The notes beneath the pieces were generated by a model. It saw only the letters and a list, made by a program, of their open reading frames with translations. It was not told where the DNA came from and ran no database searches. From contig NZ_JAJJWH010000012.1 of assembly GCF_020907245.1 (NCBI RefSeq), positions 63,450 to 127,449 of the forward strand: a DNA stretch of 64,000 bases, written 5' to 3'. Each line of letters begins with the position of its first letter. The first letter of the stretch is position 1. Positions 1 to 8,432 of this stretch are shown here, in pieces. The DNA comes from Pontibacter harenae (GTDB lineage: Bacteria; Bacteroidota; Bacteroidia; Cytophagales; Hymenobacteraceae). A program made the position numbers and the translations under genes.

Positions 1-1027
1 AAGCAAGTACCGCTTTGATATCATATTGCGTAAGGGCAGCAAGGGCACCGAGCAAAGCGGTAATGGCACCAACTATAGCAATAACTGTAAGCGCATCTAC
101 GGTAAAAAAGGCATAACACCTGGCCAGCAAGTATACGCCCGCTGCCACCATCGTTGCGGCATGTATCAGCGCGGAGACTGGCGTAGGACCTTGCATGGCA
201 TCGGGTAGCCAGACCTGCAGCGGAAACTGAGCCGATTTACCCACACAACCCATAAACAGGCCTAATCCCGCCAGAGTCAACAGCACTGGACTAAGTTCCA
301 CCAGCCACAGCTGTCCGTTTAAGGTATAATCTACGGTAAAGCCAGCTGCTGCCCAATTGCCAGCACTAACCAAAGCTCGTAGCGCGGAAAGATCAAAAGT
401 TCGGAAGTAAGTATAGAACGTGAACAGGCCGAGCAGCAACCCTATGTCTCCGACTCTATTCACCAGGAAAGCTTTTTTGTTGGCTGCTACCGCTGCTGGT
501 CGCTGGAACCAGAAGCCGATGAGCAGGTACGAAGAAAAAGCCACCAGCTCCCAGAACATAAAGAGCAGCAGCAGGTTGTCAACCAGCACAATGCCCAACA
601 TGCTAAAAGTAAACAGCCCAAGGTAAGCGAAATAGCGGCTGTAGCCTCTGTCGCCGTGCATATAGCCCACCGAGAACAGCTGTACAAGTGTAGATATAAA
701 TGTAACGATTACCAGCATCAGCACTGCCAGGTTGTCCAACAGCACACCAGCCGTAAAATCGGCAAAAGTGCCGCTGAGGGTGTGTAGGCTAAACCAAATG
801 GTACGGGTATGGAAGGTAGCGGTGTTCCAGGTTGAAGCAAAAAGCCAAACCGAGAGCAGAAAAGCCAACACCGTAAAAGCTATACTTAGCCAATCGCCTT
901 TGCGTGGCAGCTTTCTACCAAAAAAGAACAAGCTCACGAAGCCCAACAGCGGCAGCAACAGCACCACCAAGGCAAGGTTGGTTTCGGCTGTACTTCCTAA
1001 GGGCTCTAAAAGTGAAGTTAACTCCAA
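1..1027 (-). CDS. nuoL: NADH-quinone oxidoreductase subunit L (N-terminal part, runs off the window)
   Basis: This is the large antiporter-like membrane subunit of respiratory complex I, which takes part in proton pumping. About 342 N-terminal residues are visible on the minus strand; the rest lies beyond base 1. Family motifs seen include FMFWELVAFSSYLLIGFW, NRVGDIGLLLG, and GKSAQFPLQVWLPDAMQGPT followed by PVSALIHAATMVAAGVYLL. These contain the membrane Glu (WE) and Lys (GKSAQ) typical of the proton channel. No ATG lies in frame near the start; a TTG at 1027 gives LELTSLLEPLG and then a first hydrophobic helix, so I use it, but the start is uncertain. The gene follows nuoK after about 110 bases and belongs to the same operon. 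Confidence 0.93.
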   Translation of the reverse strand, partial: MELTSLLEPLGSTAETNLALVVLLLPLLGFVSLFFFGRKLPRKGDWLSIAFTVLAFLLSVWLFASTWNTATFHTRTIWFSLHTLSGTFADFTAGVLLDNLAVLMLVIVTFISTLVQLFSVGYMHGDRGYSRYFAYLGLFTFSMLGIVLVDNLLLLFMFWELVAFSSYLLIGFWFQRPAAVAANKKAFLVNRVGDIGLLLGLFTFYTYFRTFDLSALRALVSAGNWAAAGFTVDYTLNGQLWLVELSPVLLTLAGLGLFMGCVGKSAQFPLQVWLPDAMQGPTPVSALIHAATMVAAGVYLLARCYAFFTVDALTVIAIVGAITALLGALAALTQYDIKAVLA

Positions 1028-1139
1028 GGTATAGATTGTCTTTTGCTCTATGCTGATGAGGTGGCAAGCATGGCCTGTACCTCTTGAGCCGCCAAAGTTA
1101 CATATATTGGTTTAATTTTATAGGCATAGTTGCTGTAGC

Positions 1140-1457
1140 CTAACTTTTATGCTCATCCCCCACGATCTGGTTTAGGTATGCGGTTTTGAAGTGCTGGTAG
1201 ACGCGCAGTACAATAGCCAAGGCTACGGCAGCTTCGGCGGCTACCACTATAATCACGAATAGCGAGAAAAGCTGACCTTGCAATAGACTTGAGTCGTGGC
1301 GGCTAAAAGCGACCAGGTTAAGGTTAGCAGCGTTGAAGATAAGTTCTATACCCATCAGCACCACCACCGCATGGCGTTTGGTAATTACAGCCAATATACC
1401 TAAGCTGAAAAGAACAGCGCTCAGGATTAGGATATGTTCTAACGGAATCTGCTCCAT
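1140..1457 (-). CDS. nuoK: NADH-quinone oxidoreductase subunit K
   Basis: This small membrane subunit of complex I has 105 residues, the usual length, with three predicted transmembrane helices. The family pattern GIELIFNAANLNLVAFSR is present, including the conserved membrane Glu in helix 2, and AAEAAVALAIVLRVYQHF forms helix 3 with the second conserved Glu. The stop codon of nuoJ (1458-1460) directly abuts this ATG (TAAATG), so the two are co-transcribed and probably translationally coupled. Confidence 0.96.
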   Translation of the reverse strand: MEQIPLEHILILSAVLFSLGILAVITKRHAVVVLMGIELIFNAANLNLVAFSRHDSSLLQGQLFSLFVIIVVAAEAAVALAIVLRVYQHFKTAYLNQIVGDEHKS

Positions 1458-1970
1458 TTATACTTTCGGTTTATCGGTGGCAATATAAGCGGCTCCCATC
1501 AAAGCGATCAGCAACAGCAACGAAGCCACTTCAAAAGGCAACACAAAGTCAGTCATTAGTTTGATGCCAATACTTTGAACGGTGCTTTTCTGTAGCCCCA
1601 GCACATCATCCGCATTACCTTGCAGCCAGGGTAAGGTATTGAAACTCGTTTGCCCAATACTATAAACTAGCCCCACCAATAGCAGCAGCGCAATGGAAAT
1701 TCCCCAGCCTTTATTAACACTTTCAGACAATACCGACTTATCGTGCACCCGACTGCTGAGCATGATGCCGAATAAAATTAGCACCAACACGCCTCCCACA
1801 TATACCATCAGTTGCACCACCGCCACAAAATCTGCGAACAGCAACACATAAATGCCCGCCACGCTCAGCAAAGTAACCAACAGCGAAAAACCTGCATATA
1901 ACAAGTTGCGCGTCAACACCAGGTAAGCGGCAGAAAGTATAGCGAGTAAGGCGAATATGTAAAAAAGCAT
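1458..1970 (-). CDS. nuoJ: NADH-quinone oxidoreductase subunit J
   Basis: This is a membrane subunit of complex I, 170 residues long with five hydrophobic segments. The family signature is seen around residues 50-75 (DFVAVVQLMVYVGGVLVLIL) and matches the NuoJ helix 3 region with its pi-bulge-like glycines. The gene sits directly upstream of nuoK. It is separated from the nuoI side of the operon by an inserted DUF1493-like gene and a 188-base non-coding stretch, which is unusual for this normally tight operon. Confidence 0.95.
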   Translation of the reverse strand: MLFYIFALLAILSAAYLVLTRNLLYAGFSLLVTLLSVAGIYVLLFADFVAVVQLMVYVGGVLVLILFGIMLSSRVHDKSVLSESVNKGWGISIALLLLVGLVYSIGQTSFNTLPWLQGNADDVLGLQKSTVQSIGIKLMTDFVLPFEVASLLLLIALMGAAYIATDKPKV

Positions 1971-2158
1971 TATTTTAGGTTAATTACTCTCTTCAATAAT
2001 TTATGGATACTACACCTATAAGAAGATACAGTTCCCAGGTTTTGTCTTCCTGAAAGTATTTTGTGGTCTAGTAGTATCTGCTTAACCTTCTTTCTACCAA
2101 AATTCTTCTAGAAGAACAATTCTTCTTTTCCAATTCAGAAGGCAAAGAGCAAATAAAC
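1971..2158. other. Non-coding gap inside the nuo operon with a 14-bp palindrome
   Basis: This 188-base AT-rich gap lies between the inserted DUF1493-like gene and nuoJ. It holds the perfect palindrome TTCTTCTAGAAGAA at 2103-2116 and no convincing ORF. It could contain a secondary promoter or processing site for nuoJKL, but nothing decisive can be read from the bases. Confidence 0.4.
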
Positions 2159-2578
2159 CTATCTTGTATATTTACAAATAAGCAAAACCCCTAGCCCTAA
2201 TAATAAAACACCTGATATTATCAGGTTAATCAGGAGGTGATATCGTCTTTCAGGAATATGATGCGCTGGATAATCAATTTTCCACTTCGTATTAGCAGCA
2301 AAAACAGCCAATAATTCAGGTGTTACAGGAATCCGTTTTACTCTAGCATATGGAGGTTCGAAAAACATTCCTCCCAAACTTATTCCTTCCTCATCACCAT
2401 GAAAATACCATAGATACTCAGACATATCTACTTCATATTTTTGGGCATAGACATGTATGAAATCATGAAAGTCATCTCCCACTAAGTGTAAATCATCATA
2501 AATATCGGTGTCCGCCTTAACTTCCTTTACAGAAGTATAATCAATGACAAATTCGATCATATCATCAATTTGGCTCAT
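2159..2578 (-). CDS. DUF1493-like protein with a C-terminal membrane helix, inserted in the nuo operon
   Basis: The product has 139 residues. The N-terminal part (about 1-70) has the DUF1493 pattern: a short helix, then DIYDDLHLVGDDFHDFIHVY and a stretch ending in YLWYFHGDEEG. DUF1493 proteins resemble acyl carrier proteins in predicted helix layout, but the phosphopantetheine serine of an ACP (DSL) is replaced here by GDDF, so a carrier role is not expected. The C-terminus (about residues 113-134, LLINLIISGVLLLGLGVLL) is one membrane helix followed by a short basic tail, which would make it tail-anchored. It starts only 12 bases after the nuoI stop and is on the same strand, so it is probably co-transcribed with complex I genes. 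Its function is unknown. Confidence 0.75.
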   Translation of the reverse strand: MSQIDDMIEFVIDYTSVKEVKADTDIYDDLHLVGDDFHDFIHVYAQKYEVDMSEYLWYFHGDEEGISLGGMFFEPPYARVKRIPVTPELLAVFAANTKWKIDYPAHHIPERRYHLLINLIISGVLLLGLGVLLICKYTR

Positions 2579-2590
2579 CCATGTCAGCTT

Positions 2591-3190
2591 TTATGCCTTC
2601 TTCCTGGCTGCCAGCGCTGCTGCTTTAGCCGCTGCCATTTCCTCCTGCTGCTTTTCGAACAGCAGTTGCTTTTCCTGGGCCTGCTCTGGCGAGAGATCGG
2701 AGAAGTGATAGATCATGTTTTTGATGTTCACTTCGCTGAAATCATACACAGGTGTCATGGTAAGGCAATCAGTTGGGCAAACAGTGGTGCATAAGCCGCA
2801 GTAGCAGCATTTAGCCATATCGATATCGAACACAGGCGCATAGAGGCGCTTCTTGGTACCGTCTGATGTCACACCAATATCCTCCGTTGCCTTAACCGAC
2901 TCGATGGTTATGCAGTTGACAGGACATATTTTGGCGCAAAGGTCGCAGACAATACAGTCTTCAATTTCGTTGTGCAGGCGGTAACGACCGTTGTCGGGCA
3001 CAGGTATGGCTTCGTACGGATACTTGAGCGTTGCCATTCCATCGGGCTGCTTAAAGTAATCTTCAGCTGCAACGTGGCTCGGCCTGCGTCGATTCTTGGC
3101 GCTCAACAAGTGCTGCCAGGTTAAGCGCGCACCACTCACCAGCGACTTCACCACATCCCAAAAACCGTGTTTATATTTTACTACTTCCAT
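2591..3190 (-). CDS. nuoI: NADH-quinone oxidoreductase subunit I (two 4Fe-4S ferredoxin)
   Basis: This is the peripheral-arm subunit that carries clusters N6a and N6b and passes electrons toward quinone. Two CxxCxxCxxxCP motifs are visible: CIVCDLCAKICPVNCI and CCYCGLCTTVCPTDCL. The first 40 residues form the membrane-surface helix region seen in the family, and the C-terminal tail (about 165-199) is Glu/Gln/Ala/Lys rich and probably helical. The product has 199 residues. It follows nuoH across a gap of 79 bases that contains a large hairpin (3207-3270). Confidence 0.96.
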   Translation of the reverse strand: MEVVKYKHGFWDVVKSLVSGARLTWQHLLSAKNRRRPSHVAAEDYFKQPDGMATLKYPYEAIPVPDNGRYRLHNEIEDCIVCDLCAKICPVNCITIESVKATEDIGVTSDGTKKRLYAPVFDIDMAKCCYCGLCTTVCPTDCLTMTPVYDFSEVNIKNMIYHFSDLSPEQAQEKQLLFEKQQEEMAAAKAAALAARKKA

Positions 3191-3206
3191 TCTTTTCAGT
3201 TAGAGG

Positions 3207-3270
3207 GTTAGAGCGTTTAGGAGTTAGAGAGTTGCTGACTTTTAACGCTCTAACTCCTAAACGCTCTAAC
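3207..3270. repeat. 23-bp perfect inverted repeat built from CTCTAAC units, between nuoH and nuoI
   Basis: The arms are 3207-3229 and 3248-3270 and pair perfectly over 23 bp around an 18-base loop. The right arm contains CTCTAACTCC and ACGCTCTAAC, and the right edge touches the nuoH stop codon. Similar CTCTAAC units occur after murI at 10604-10627, so this looks like a member of an intergenic repeat family and not a gene-specific site. In the nuo transcript it would form a stable stem between nuoH and nuoI. Confidence 0.8.
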
Positions 3271-4376
3271 TACATTAATAGTCTCCAAATTCCTGCCAGC
3301 AGTACAACTCCTAAAGCAATAGGCGTTAATACTTTCCAGCAGAGGTACATCAGTTGGTCTACGCGCAGGCGCGGGTACGTCCAGCGGGCCCACAGTTGCA
3401 CAAACAGCAGCACCAGTGTTTTTGAGATCAGCCAAAAGCCTCCCCAAAGTATAGCCGTCCAACTGCCGATTGTTCCTGTGGTCCAATCAGCGAGGCGCAA
3501 TGGTCCGAGGTTTGGCAGCGCTGTATTCCAACTTCCAAGGAACAAGATTACCGCCACCAAGCAAACCAGCACCATCATGGCATATTCTGCCAAAAAGAAC
3601 ACAGCAAACCGAAAGCCTGAATACTCTACGTGGAAGCCTGCCACCAGCTCCGACTCCGCCTCAGGTATATCGAACGGAGCACGGTTACACTCGGCCAAGG
3701 AGGCGATAAAATAGATGATAAAGGCAACGAACATAATCGGCACTCTGAAAATATTCCAGGTGGTGACACCGCCAATATAAGTTGTATTTATACCTAAAGC
3801 CTCGATGCCGAAAAGCCAGTTGCTTTCCCGCTCCAACCCCAGAAATTGGTTCATCAACACACCTTGCTGGTAACTTATCTCCTGGAAATCCAGTGACTGA
3901 CACACCATCACCACAGCCAGTATAGCTAGCCCTGCAGGTATCTCATACGACACAATCTGTGCTACAGAGCGCATGGCACCTAGCATGGCATACTTGTTAT
4001 TCGAACCCCAGCCTGCCATCAGCAGCCCGATTACATCCAGAGAAATAATGGCCAACAGGTAGAAAACGCCTATACCGATACCCGCAGGCACCAAAGTAGG
4101 TGATAAAGGTACCACAGCAAAACCTGCAAAAACGGCCGCAAAAATAAGAATGGGTGCTATGGCAAAAAGCTTTTTATCGGCAGCTGTGGGAATAATGTCT
4201 TCTTTCTGCAAAAGCTTGAGCACATCCAGCATCGGCTGCAGCGTTCCTTCTGGCCCTGCTTCTGTAGGCCCTAGGCGGTCCTGCATAAAGGCCGCCACCT
4301 TGCGCTCGGCATACACCACCACTATTACAAGCAGTAGCATGAGCATTAGCGTAAGCACAAAAGCAAGTAAGGCCAT
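3270..4376 (-). CDS. nuoH: NADH-quinone oxidoreductase subunit H
   Basis: This membrane subunit of complex I forms part of the quinone-binding chamber. The 368 residues contain eight to nine hydrophobic helices. Family motifs are visible: ERKVAAFMQDRLGPTEAGP near the N-terminus, LAECNRAPFDIPEAESELVA and GFHVEYSGFRFAVFFLAEYA in the middle, and PRLRVDQLMYLCWKVLTP at the C-terminus. It is the first gene of this transcript in the window. The DNA upstream carries the terminator of the unrelated galM gene, so nuoA-G must be elsewhere in the genome and the complex I genes are split. Confidence 0.97.
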   Translation of the reverse strand: MALLAFVLTLMLMLLLVIVVVYAERKVAAFMQDRLGPTEAGPEGTLQPMLDVLKLLQKEDIIPTAADKKLFAIAPILIFAAVFAGFAVVPLSPTLVPAGIGIGVFYLLAIISLDVIGLLMAGWGSNNKYAMLGAMRSVAQIVSYEIPAGLAILAVVMVCQSLDFQEISYQQGVLMNQFLGLERESNWLFGIEALGINTTYIGGVTTWNIFRVPIMFVAFIIYFIASLAECNRAPFDIPEAESELVAGFHVEYSGFRFAVFFLAEYAMMVLVCLVAVILFLGSWNTALPNLGPLRLADWTTGTIGSWTAILWGGFWLISKTLVLLFVQLWARWTYPRLRVDQLMYLCWKVLTPIALGVVLLAGIWRLLM

Positions 4377-4482
4377 TTGTTAGCAGGTTGTTATGAAAAG
4401 GCAAAGTTAGAATTTAATTTGGAGATTTGAAGTTGAGGATGTTTGAATACTTTCTGAGCAAGAAAAGACCTTAGGTACCTAA

Positions 4483-4518
4483 ACAAAAATACCACACCCT
4501 TTCACCAGGGCGTGGTAT
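4483..4518 (-). terminator. Terminator downstream of the aldose epimerase gene
   Basis: Arms 4489-4500 and 4507-4518 pair over 12 bp with one mismatch that is a G-U wobble in the minus-strand transcript. On the minus strand the stem is followed by ATTTTTGTTT. Position and orientation fit the end of the galM transcript. Confidence 0.7.
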
Positions 4519-4542
4519 CTCAGAATTCACAATACTGATACA

Positions 4543-5571
4543 CTACTGTTGTGCCTGCGCTTTTCCTTCTCTTACTGAGAATTTATAAATTGTGGTTGAT
4601 TCATACATCTCACCAATTTCCAGTATAGTAGACGGAAATTTTGGCTGATTTGGAGAGTCAGGAAAATGTTGTGTTTCTAACGCAATGCCATAGTTCTTTT
4701 TAAAGGTCTTTCCGCCGCTGCCTGTAATGGTGCCATCCAAGAAGTTGCCTGAGTAGAACTGTACCCCAGGTTCTGTGGTAACCACCTCCATTACGCGGCC
4801 GCTTGTTGGCTCATACACCGTAGCTGCCTGCTTCAACTCGCCTTCGCTACCGTTTAGCACATAGTTGTGGTCGTAGCCGCCACCATCTACCTGGTTTACA
4901 CCTGCGCCAATAGTTTGTGGCTCCGTAAAGTCTATTACCGTACCTGACACGTCGCGCAGCTCACCTGTAGGTATCAGCGATTCGTCCACCACAGTATATT
5001 TATCAGCGTTCAGCGTAAGCACATGGCTCAAAGCATACTCAGCCTGACCAGCAGACAAGTTAAAGTAGCTGTGGTTAGTTAGGTTTACAGGCGTAGCTTT
5101 ATTGGTAGTTGCTTGATAGTCGATCCTGATTTCATTATCGTTGGTTAAGGTATAGGTTACATGCGAAGTCAGTTTACCAGGATAACCTTCTTCACCATCT
5201 GCACTAACATACGTAAAACGCACAGCATTCTGATCTGGCAGTGGCTCTGCCTGCCAAACCACTTTATCGAAGCCTTTGTTACCGCCATGCAGGTAATTCC
5301 CGCCATTGTTAGTGGCGAGCGTGTACTCCTGGCCATTCAAAGTAAATTTACCATTTGCAATCCTGTTGCCGTAGCGACCAACAATGGCTCCAAAGTAAGG
5401 TCCACTTTTTAGATATTCTTTGCTCTGGTAACCTGCAAGGCTATCAAAACCGAACACAACGTTACCCATTTTTCCGTTTTTATCAGGAGTTAATAAAGAT
5501 GTAATGGTGGCACCCATACACCCAATTAAGGAAAGCAGAAGCAGATTCTTACTCAACGCCATTCTTTTCAT
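4543..5571 (-). CDS. galM: Aldose 1-epimerase, lipoprotein-like, with an apparently shortened N-terminus
   Basis: GalM interconverts alpha and beta anomers of aldoses such as galactose, xylose or arabinose. Catalytic-site motifs are present: NYLHGGNKGFD and TNHSYFNL (the two active-site His), GGGYDHNYVL (Asp), and IALETQHFPDSPN (catalytic Glu). I start at ATG 5571 (MKRMALSKNLLLL, 342 residues); a longer frame would need a TTG. The first 20 residues look like a signal peptide with lipobox SLIGC. Directly after the Cys comes MGATITSLLTPDKNGK, which in normal family members is preceded by about 35-45 residues forming the first strands. Those residues seem to be missing. It is the last gene of a GH43-GH43-galM set, which suggests pentose release and mutarotation. 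Confidence 0.9.
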   Translation of the reverse strand: MKRMALSKNLLLLSLIGCMGATITSLLTPDKNGKMGNVVFGFDSLAGYQSKEYLKSGPYFGAIVGRYGNRIANGKFTLNGQEYTLATNNGGNYLHGGNKGFDKVVWQAEPLPDQNAVRFTYVSADGEEGYPGKLTSHVTYTLTNDNEIRIDYQATTNKATPVNLTNHSYFNLSAGQAEYALSHVLTLNADKYTVVDESLIPTGELRDVSGTVIDFTEPQTIGAGVNQVDGGGYDHNYVLNGSEGELKQAATVYEPTSGRVMEVVTTEPGVQFYSGNFLDGTITGSGGKTFKKNYGIALETQHFPDSPNQPKFPSTILEIGEMYESTTIYKFSVREGKAQAQQ

Positions 5572-5647
5572 GCTACGGATAAGTGGCAATTGTTTTGAAA
5601 TGATTTCACACAGAAAAATAAATCAATAAAGTTAGCTTGATGGCTGG

Positions 5648-7246
5648 TTAGTCTTTCACGCGGAACCAATCGAAGGCAGCAGTAGCATTGGCTGGACCTT
5701 TAGCATTTAGCCCCACGCGCACCCCTCTATCCCATGGCGGCAGGTACGAGGCATCAACAGCCTGGCCGTTGTTCAGCGTGTTCCAGTTAGTCCCGTCGGT
5801 ACTCCAGGCAAACTGCATCTGGTCCCCATCCTGTGTCTTTAACTGCAACTGTACTGTTTCGCCAGTTGGAGCCGCAGCTTTGTCTATCGTTTTCATGGTG
5901 CCTCCACGCACAGACCATAACACAATCTCGTTGTTGCTTAGGGCTACACCCACGGCATTGTCAGGATCTCCGATTGCTGTTAACCCTGCCATGGCACCCT
6001 GCGCCAAACCAGACGTGTTAAGCGCAGTAGTTGCAGTATAGTTTGCCTGCTCGGTCCGTTTGCCCAACACTGTACCTAATTTTTCTGGAGAAGCCTGAAG
6101 TTTGAGTTGCCCGTTGTTGCTACTGTTTAAAGTATAGCTTGTCTGCTGGCCTACAGGCCATTGCCATGTATTTGAGAGTTCGCCTGTGTTAAACTCTTCG
6201 TTTGCGTTAAGGTCTGCACTGCCATTGCCCGTTGGCACTTGTGCGGTAATGGCTGGGGAGTGATTCTCGAAATGCGGCCAGCCATCTTCTCCCCAGTTAA
6301 TCTTATCTAGCAAACCTTGTCTGCCAGGGTAAACAAAGCTTTTGGTGTTGTAGGCATGGTACAGAAAATAATCGTTGCCGTTCTGGTCTGTCACCACAGT
6401 TCCATGTCCAGGACACTTCCACTCCTCGTTTTGCATCATGATGGGGTTATTTTCATATTTCTCCCAAGGCCCTCGCAGGCTCTTAGCACGAGCCACTCCT
6501 ACTCCGTAAGTACATTCACGACCGCAGCATTTATCGCCAGCATAAAATGTATAAAAGTAGTCGCCACGTTTTACGATGGCAGGGCCTTCTACCAAACCAC
6601 CTTCCCAAGTACCAGGATCGTTTCGGAACATCTCAAACATTTCGCCTGTCAGCGCTGTGCGCTCCTCATTCATGCGCTGCGCCCAGATAGGCGTTGGTAA
6701 CCCTTTACTGTTTCCGTCTTCTTTCCATACTAGGTACAAATCGCCGTTTTCGTCCCTTACCTCAAAACCATCTATAGAACCAACCTCCTGGCATACCAGC
6801 GGACCATGATCTGTATAAGGTCCAGTAGGACTAGAAGCACTGGCAACGCCTACACAAAGGTTGCCTCCTTTCTTTTTGGCTGTGTAATAAATATAATACC
6901 TGCCATCTTCATAGGCTATTTCAGGAGCCCAAAAGTGTGCCTCCGCCCAATCAGGCAATTTGTCAGGAAACACATGCCCTACCGTCTCCCAATCTACCAG
7001 GTTAGTTGAGTGTAGGATCGGGTACAGCGGCGCCCACTCCGATGAGGTAGCCGTAGCCCAATAATCGTTTCCCACCCTCACAACCGACGGATCGGCATAA
7101 TCTCCAGGTAGTACAGGGTTAGTATAACTTATCGTCCGAGTTGCAGCAGGCTCAATGGTTTCGGTATTCTGGCTAGTAGTGGTATTGCTGCTGCAAGAAA
7201 AAGCGATAAAGCCAATAAAGCCAAAGAGTAGTGCTTGTATTTTCAT
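5648..7246 (-). CDS. GH43 family glycoside hydrolase lipoprotein with C-terminal lectin-like domain
   Basis: The 532-residue product begins with a signal peptide and a lipobox-like IAFSC, so it is probably surface or periplasmic and lipid-anchored. A GH43 five-bladed propeller covers about residues 40-330: DYADPSVVRV carries the general-base Asp, GSIDGFEVRDENGD the pKa-modulating Asp, and LVEGPAIVKRGDYFYTFY the general-acid Glu. Residues about 350-532 look like the concanavalin-type C-terminal domain found in beta-xylosidases (ending PPWDRGVRVGLN and AAFDWFRVKD). GH43 enzymes remove xylose or arabinose from hemicellulose. The start and stop codons of its neighbours leave short gaps, consistent with an operon with the gene at 7368 and galM. 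Confidence 0.92.
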   Translation of the reverse strand: MKIQALLFGFIGFIAFSCSSNTTTSQNTETIEPAATRTISYTNPVLPGDYADPSVVRVGNDYWATATSSEWAPLYPILHSTNLVDWETVGHVFPDKLPDWAEAHFWAPEIAYEDGRYYIYYTAKKKGGNLCVGVASASSPTGPYTDHGPLVCQEVGSIDGFEVRDENGDLYLVWKEDGNSKGLPTPIWAQRMNEERTALTGEMFEMFRNDPGTWEGGLVEGPAIVKRGDYFYTFYAGDKCCGRECTYGVGVARAKSLRGPWEKYENNPIMMQNEEWKCPGHGTVVTDQNGNDYFLYHAYNTKSFVYPGRQGLLDKINWGEDGWPHFENHSPAITAQVPTGNGSADLNANEEFNTGELSNTWQWPVGQQTSYTLNSSNNGQLKLQASPEKLGTVLGKRTEQANYTATTALNTSGLAQGAMAGLTAIGDPDNAVGVALSNNEIVLWSVRGGTMKTIDKAAAPTGETVQLQLKTQDGDQMQFAWSTDGTNWNTLNNGQAVDASYLPPWDRGVRVGLNAKGPANATAAFDWFRVKD

Positions 7247-7367
7247 ATAGACTTATTTTATAGTAGAGATGTAGGTGTTTAGCTAGTATGTTTTAGAATT
7301 TTCTAGGATTACATGAGATAATATGTTTAGCATCTTATACTCATTTTTCATGGTTTCTGGCCCAGAA

Positions 7368-8432
7368 TTATTTTTCCTCTCCCGATGGCACTTTGATCGG
7401 GACACCAGCAGGAATGGGTTCACCAAAGTCAGTAGAACCGTCTGCATGCCAGGTAAACTCTTGCAACCTGATATCTCTGTTCCATCCAGGAGCCGTGGAT
7501 TTTTTGGTGTGGTACGCAATCCAATCTTCAGTGCCGTCAGGAGATTTTGTAAAGCTACAGTGCCCGACACCAAACACTTGGTCATTCCCCTGAAAAACTG
7601 GCCCAGACTTTACCCAACTGGCAGGCTCCATAGGGCTCAGCGTGGTGTCAGACAACGCAAGCTGTCCTAAACGATACTCTTTTAGCCACGACTCGCGTGT
7701 TGAGTAAATAATAAACACTTTACCCTGATGCTTCAGCACCTGCGGTCCCTCATTCAAATCTAATTCCCCGCCTGTTTCCCATGGTTCTGTAGGCGACGAA
7801 ATCCGTACCCTATTGCTGCTGATAGTCCAGGGGTTGCTCATGCGGGCTATGTACAGGTGTTGCTTCGTCCTATCCGTTTCCGCATTATTCTCCCAACCAG
7901 ACCAGAGTGCGTAAAGTTGCCCATTCAGACTGAGTGGTGTCAGATCTATGGCCCATTTCACAGAGGAGGTATCCTGTATGTTATCACCTGTATACACCCT
8001 GCCCTTATCTAAGTAAGCACCAAATGGATCTTCGGAAGCAGACTCTAACACACCAGACTGCTGATAGAGAAACGGACCACCAGCCTTTTTGGCTGCAGCA
8101 TAATAGATATACCACTTGCCGTTAAAGAAATGCAGCTCTGGAGCCCAGATGTTATGACTGTTCCAGCTTTCCGCAGGCGGCCTCCACACTACTACCCGCT
8201 CCCCTGGTTCTGTTAGCTTCCTTGATTTGGAAATATAAATGCCTCCCATGCCAGAACCACAGTAATAGTAATAGCCATCTTTTTTAATTACCCAAGGGTC
8301 TGCACCATCTGTAATCGGATTGGTGAAATAAACATTGGCCGTTGCTGGACTAGAACCTTTTTCAACCGCGCTTGTTGTGCAACCCAGGAAAAAAAAAGTA
8401 TAAACCATTAATACAGATAAGCCTTTTCTCAT
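7368..8432 (-). CDS. GH43 family glycoside hydrolase lipoprotein (arabinosidase/xylosidase type)
   Basis: I start at ATG 8432 (MRKGLSVLMVYTFFFLGC), which gives a signal peptide with lipobox FFLGC and 354 residues; the longer frame adds 19 residues before the signal. Single GH43 propeller: NPITDGADPWVIKKDGYYYY carries the general-base Asp, SHNIWAPELHFFNGKWYIYY follows, WAIDLTPLSLNGQLYALWSG carries the second Asp, and LDLNEGPQVLKHQGKVFIIYS carries the acid Glu. There is no additional C-terminal domain. It is first in the three-gene set and may act on arabinan or arabinoxylan side chains; the exact substrate cannot be read from the sequence. No SusC/SusD pair lies beside it, so this is not a classical polysaccharide utilisation locus. 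Confidence 0.9.
   Translation of the reverse strand: MRKGLSVLMVYTFFFLGCTTSAVEKGSSPATANVYFTNPITDGADPWVIKKDGYYYYCGSGMGGIYISKSRKLTEPGERVVVWRPPAESWNSHNIWAPELHFFNGKWYIYYAAAKKAGGPFLYQQSGVLESASEDPFGAYLDKGRVYTGDNIQDTSSVKWAIDLTPLSLNGQLYALWSGWENNAETDRTKQHLYIARMSNPWTISSNRVRISSPTEPWETGGELDLNEGPQVLKHQGKVFIIYSTRESWLKEYRLGQLALSDTTLSPMEPASWVKSGPVFQGNDQVFGVGHCSFTKSPDGTEDWIAYHTKKSTAPGWNRDIRLQEFTWHADGSTDFGEPIPAGVPIKVPSGEEK

Noticed and set aside
732..1034. 100-codon plus-strand frame
   Set aside because: It is antisense to nuoL, which is confirmed by family motifs.
3232..3714. 160-codon plus-strand frame
   Set aside because: It is antisense to nuoH and shows no family features.
5648..8432. A full polysaccharide utilisation locus
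   Set aside because: There is no SusC/SusD pair or regulator beside the two GH43 genes; only a small gene set can be claimed.
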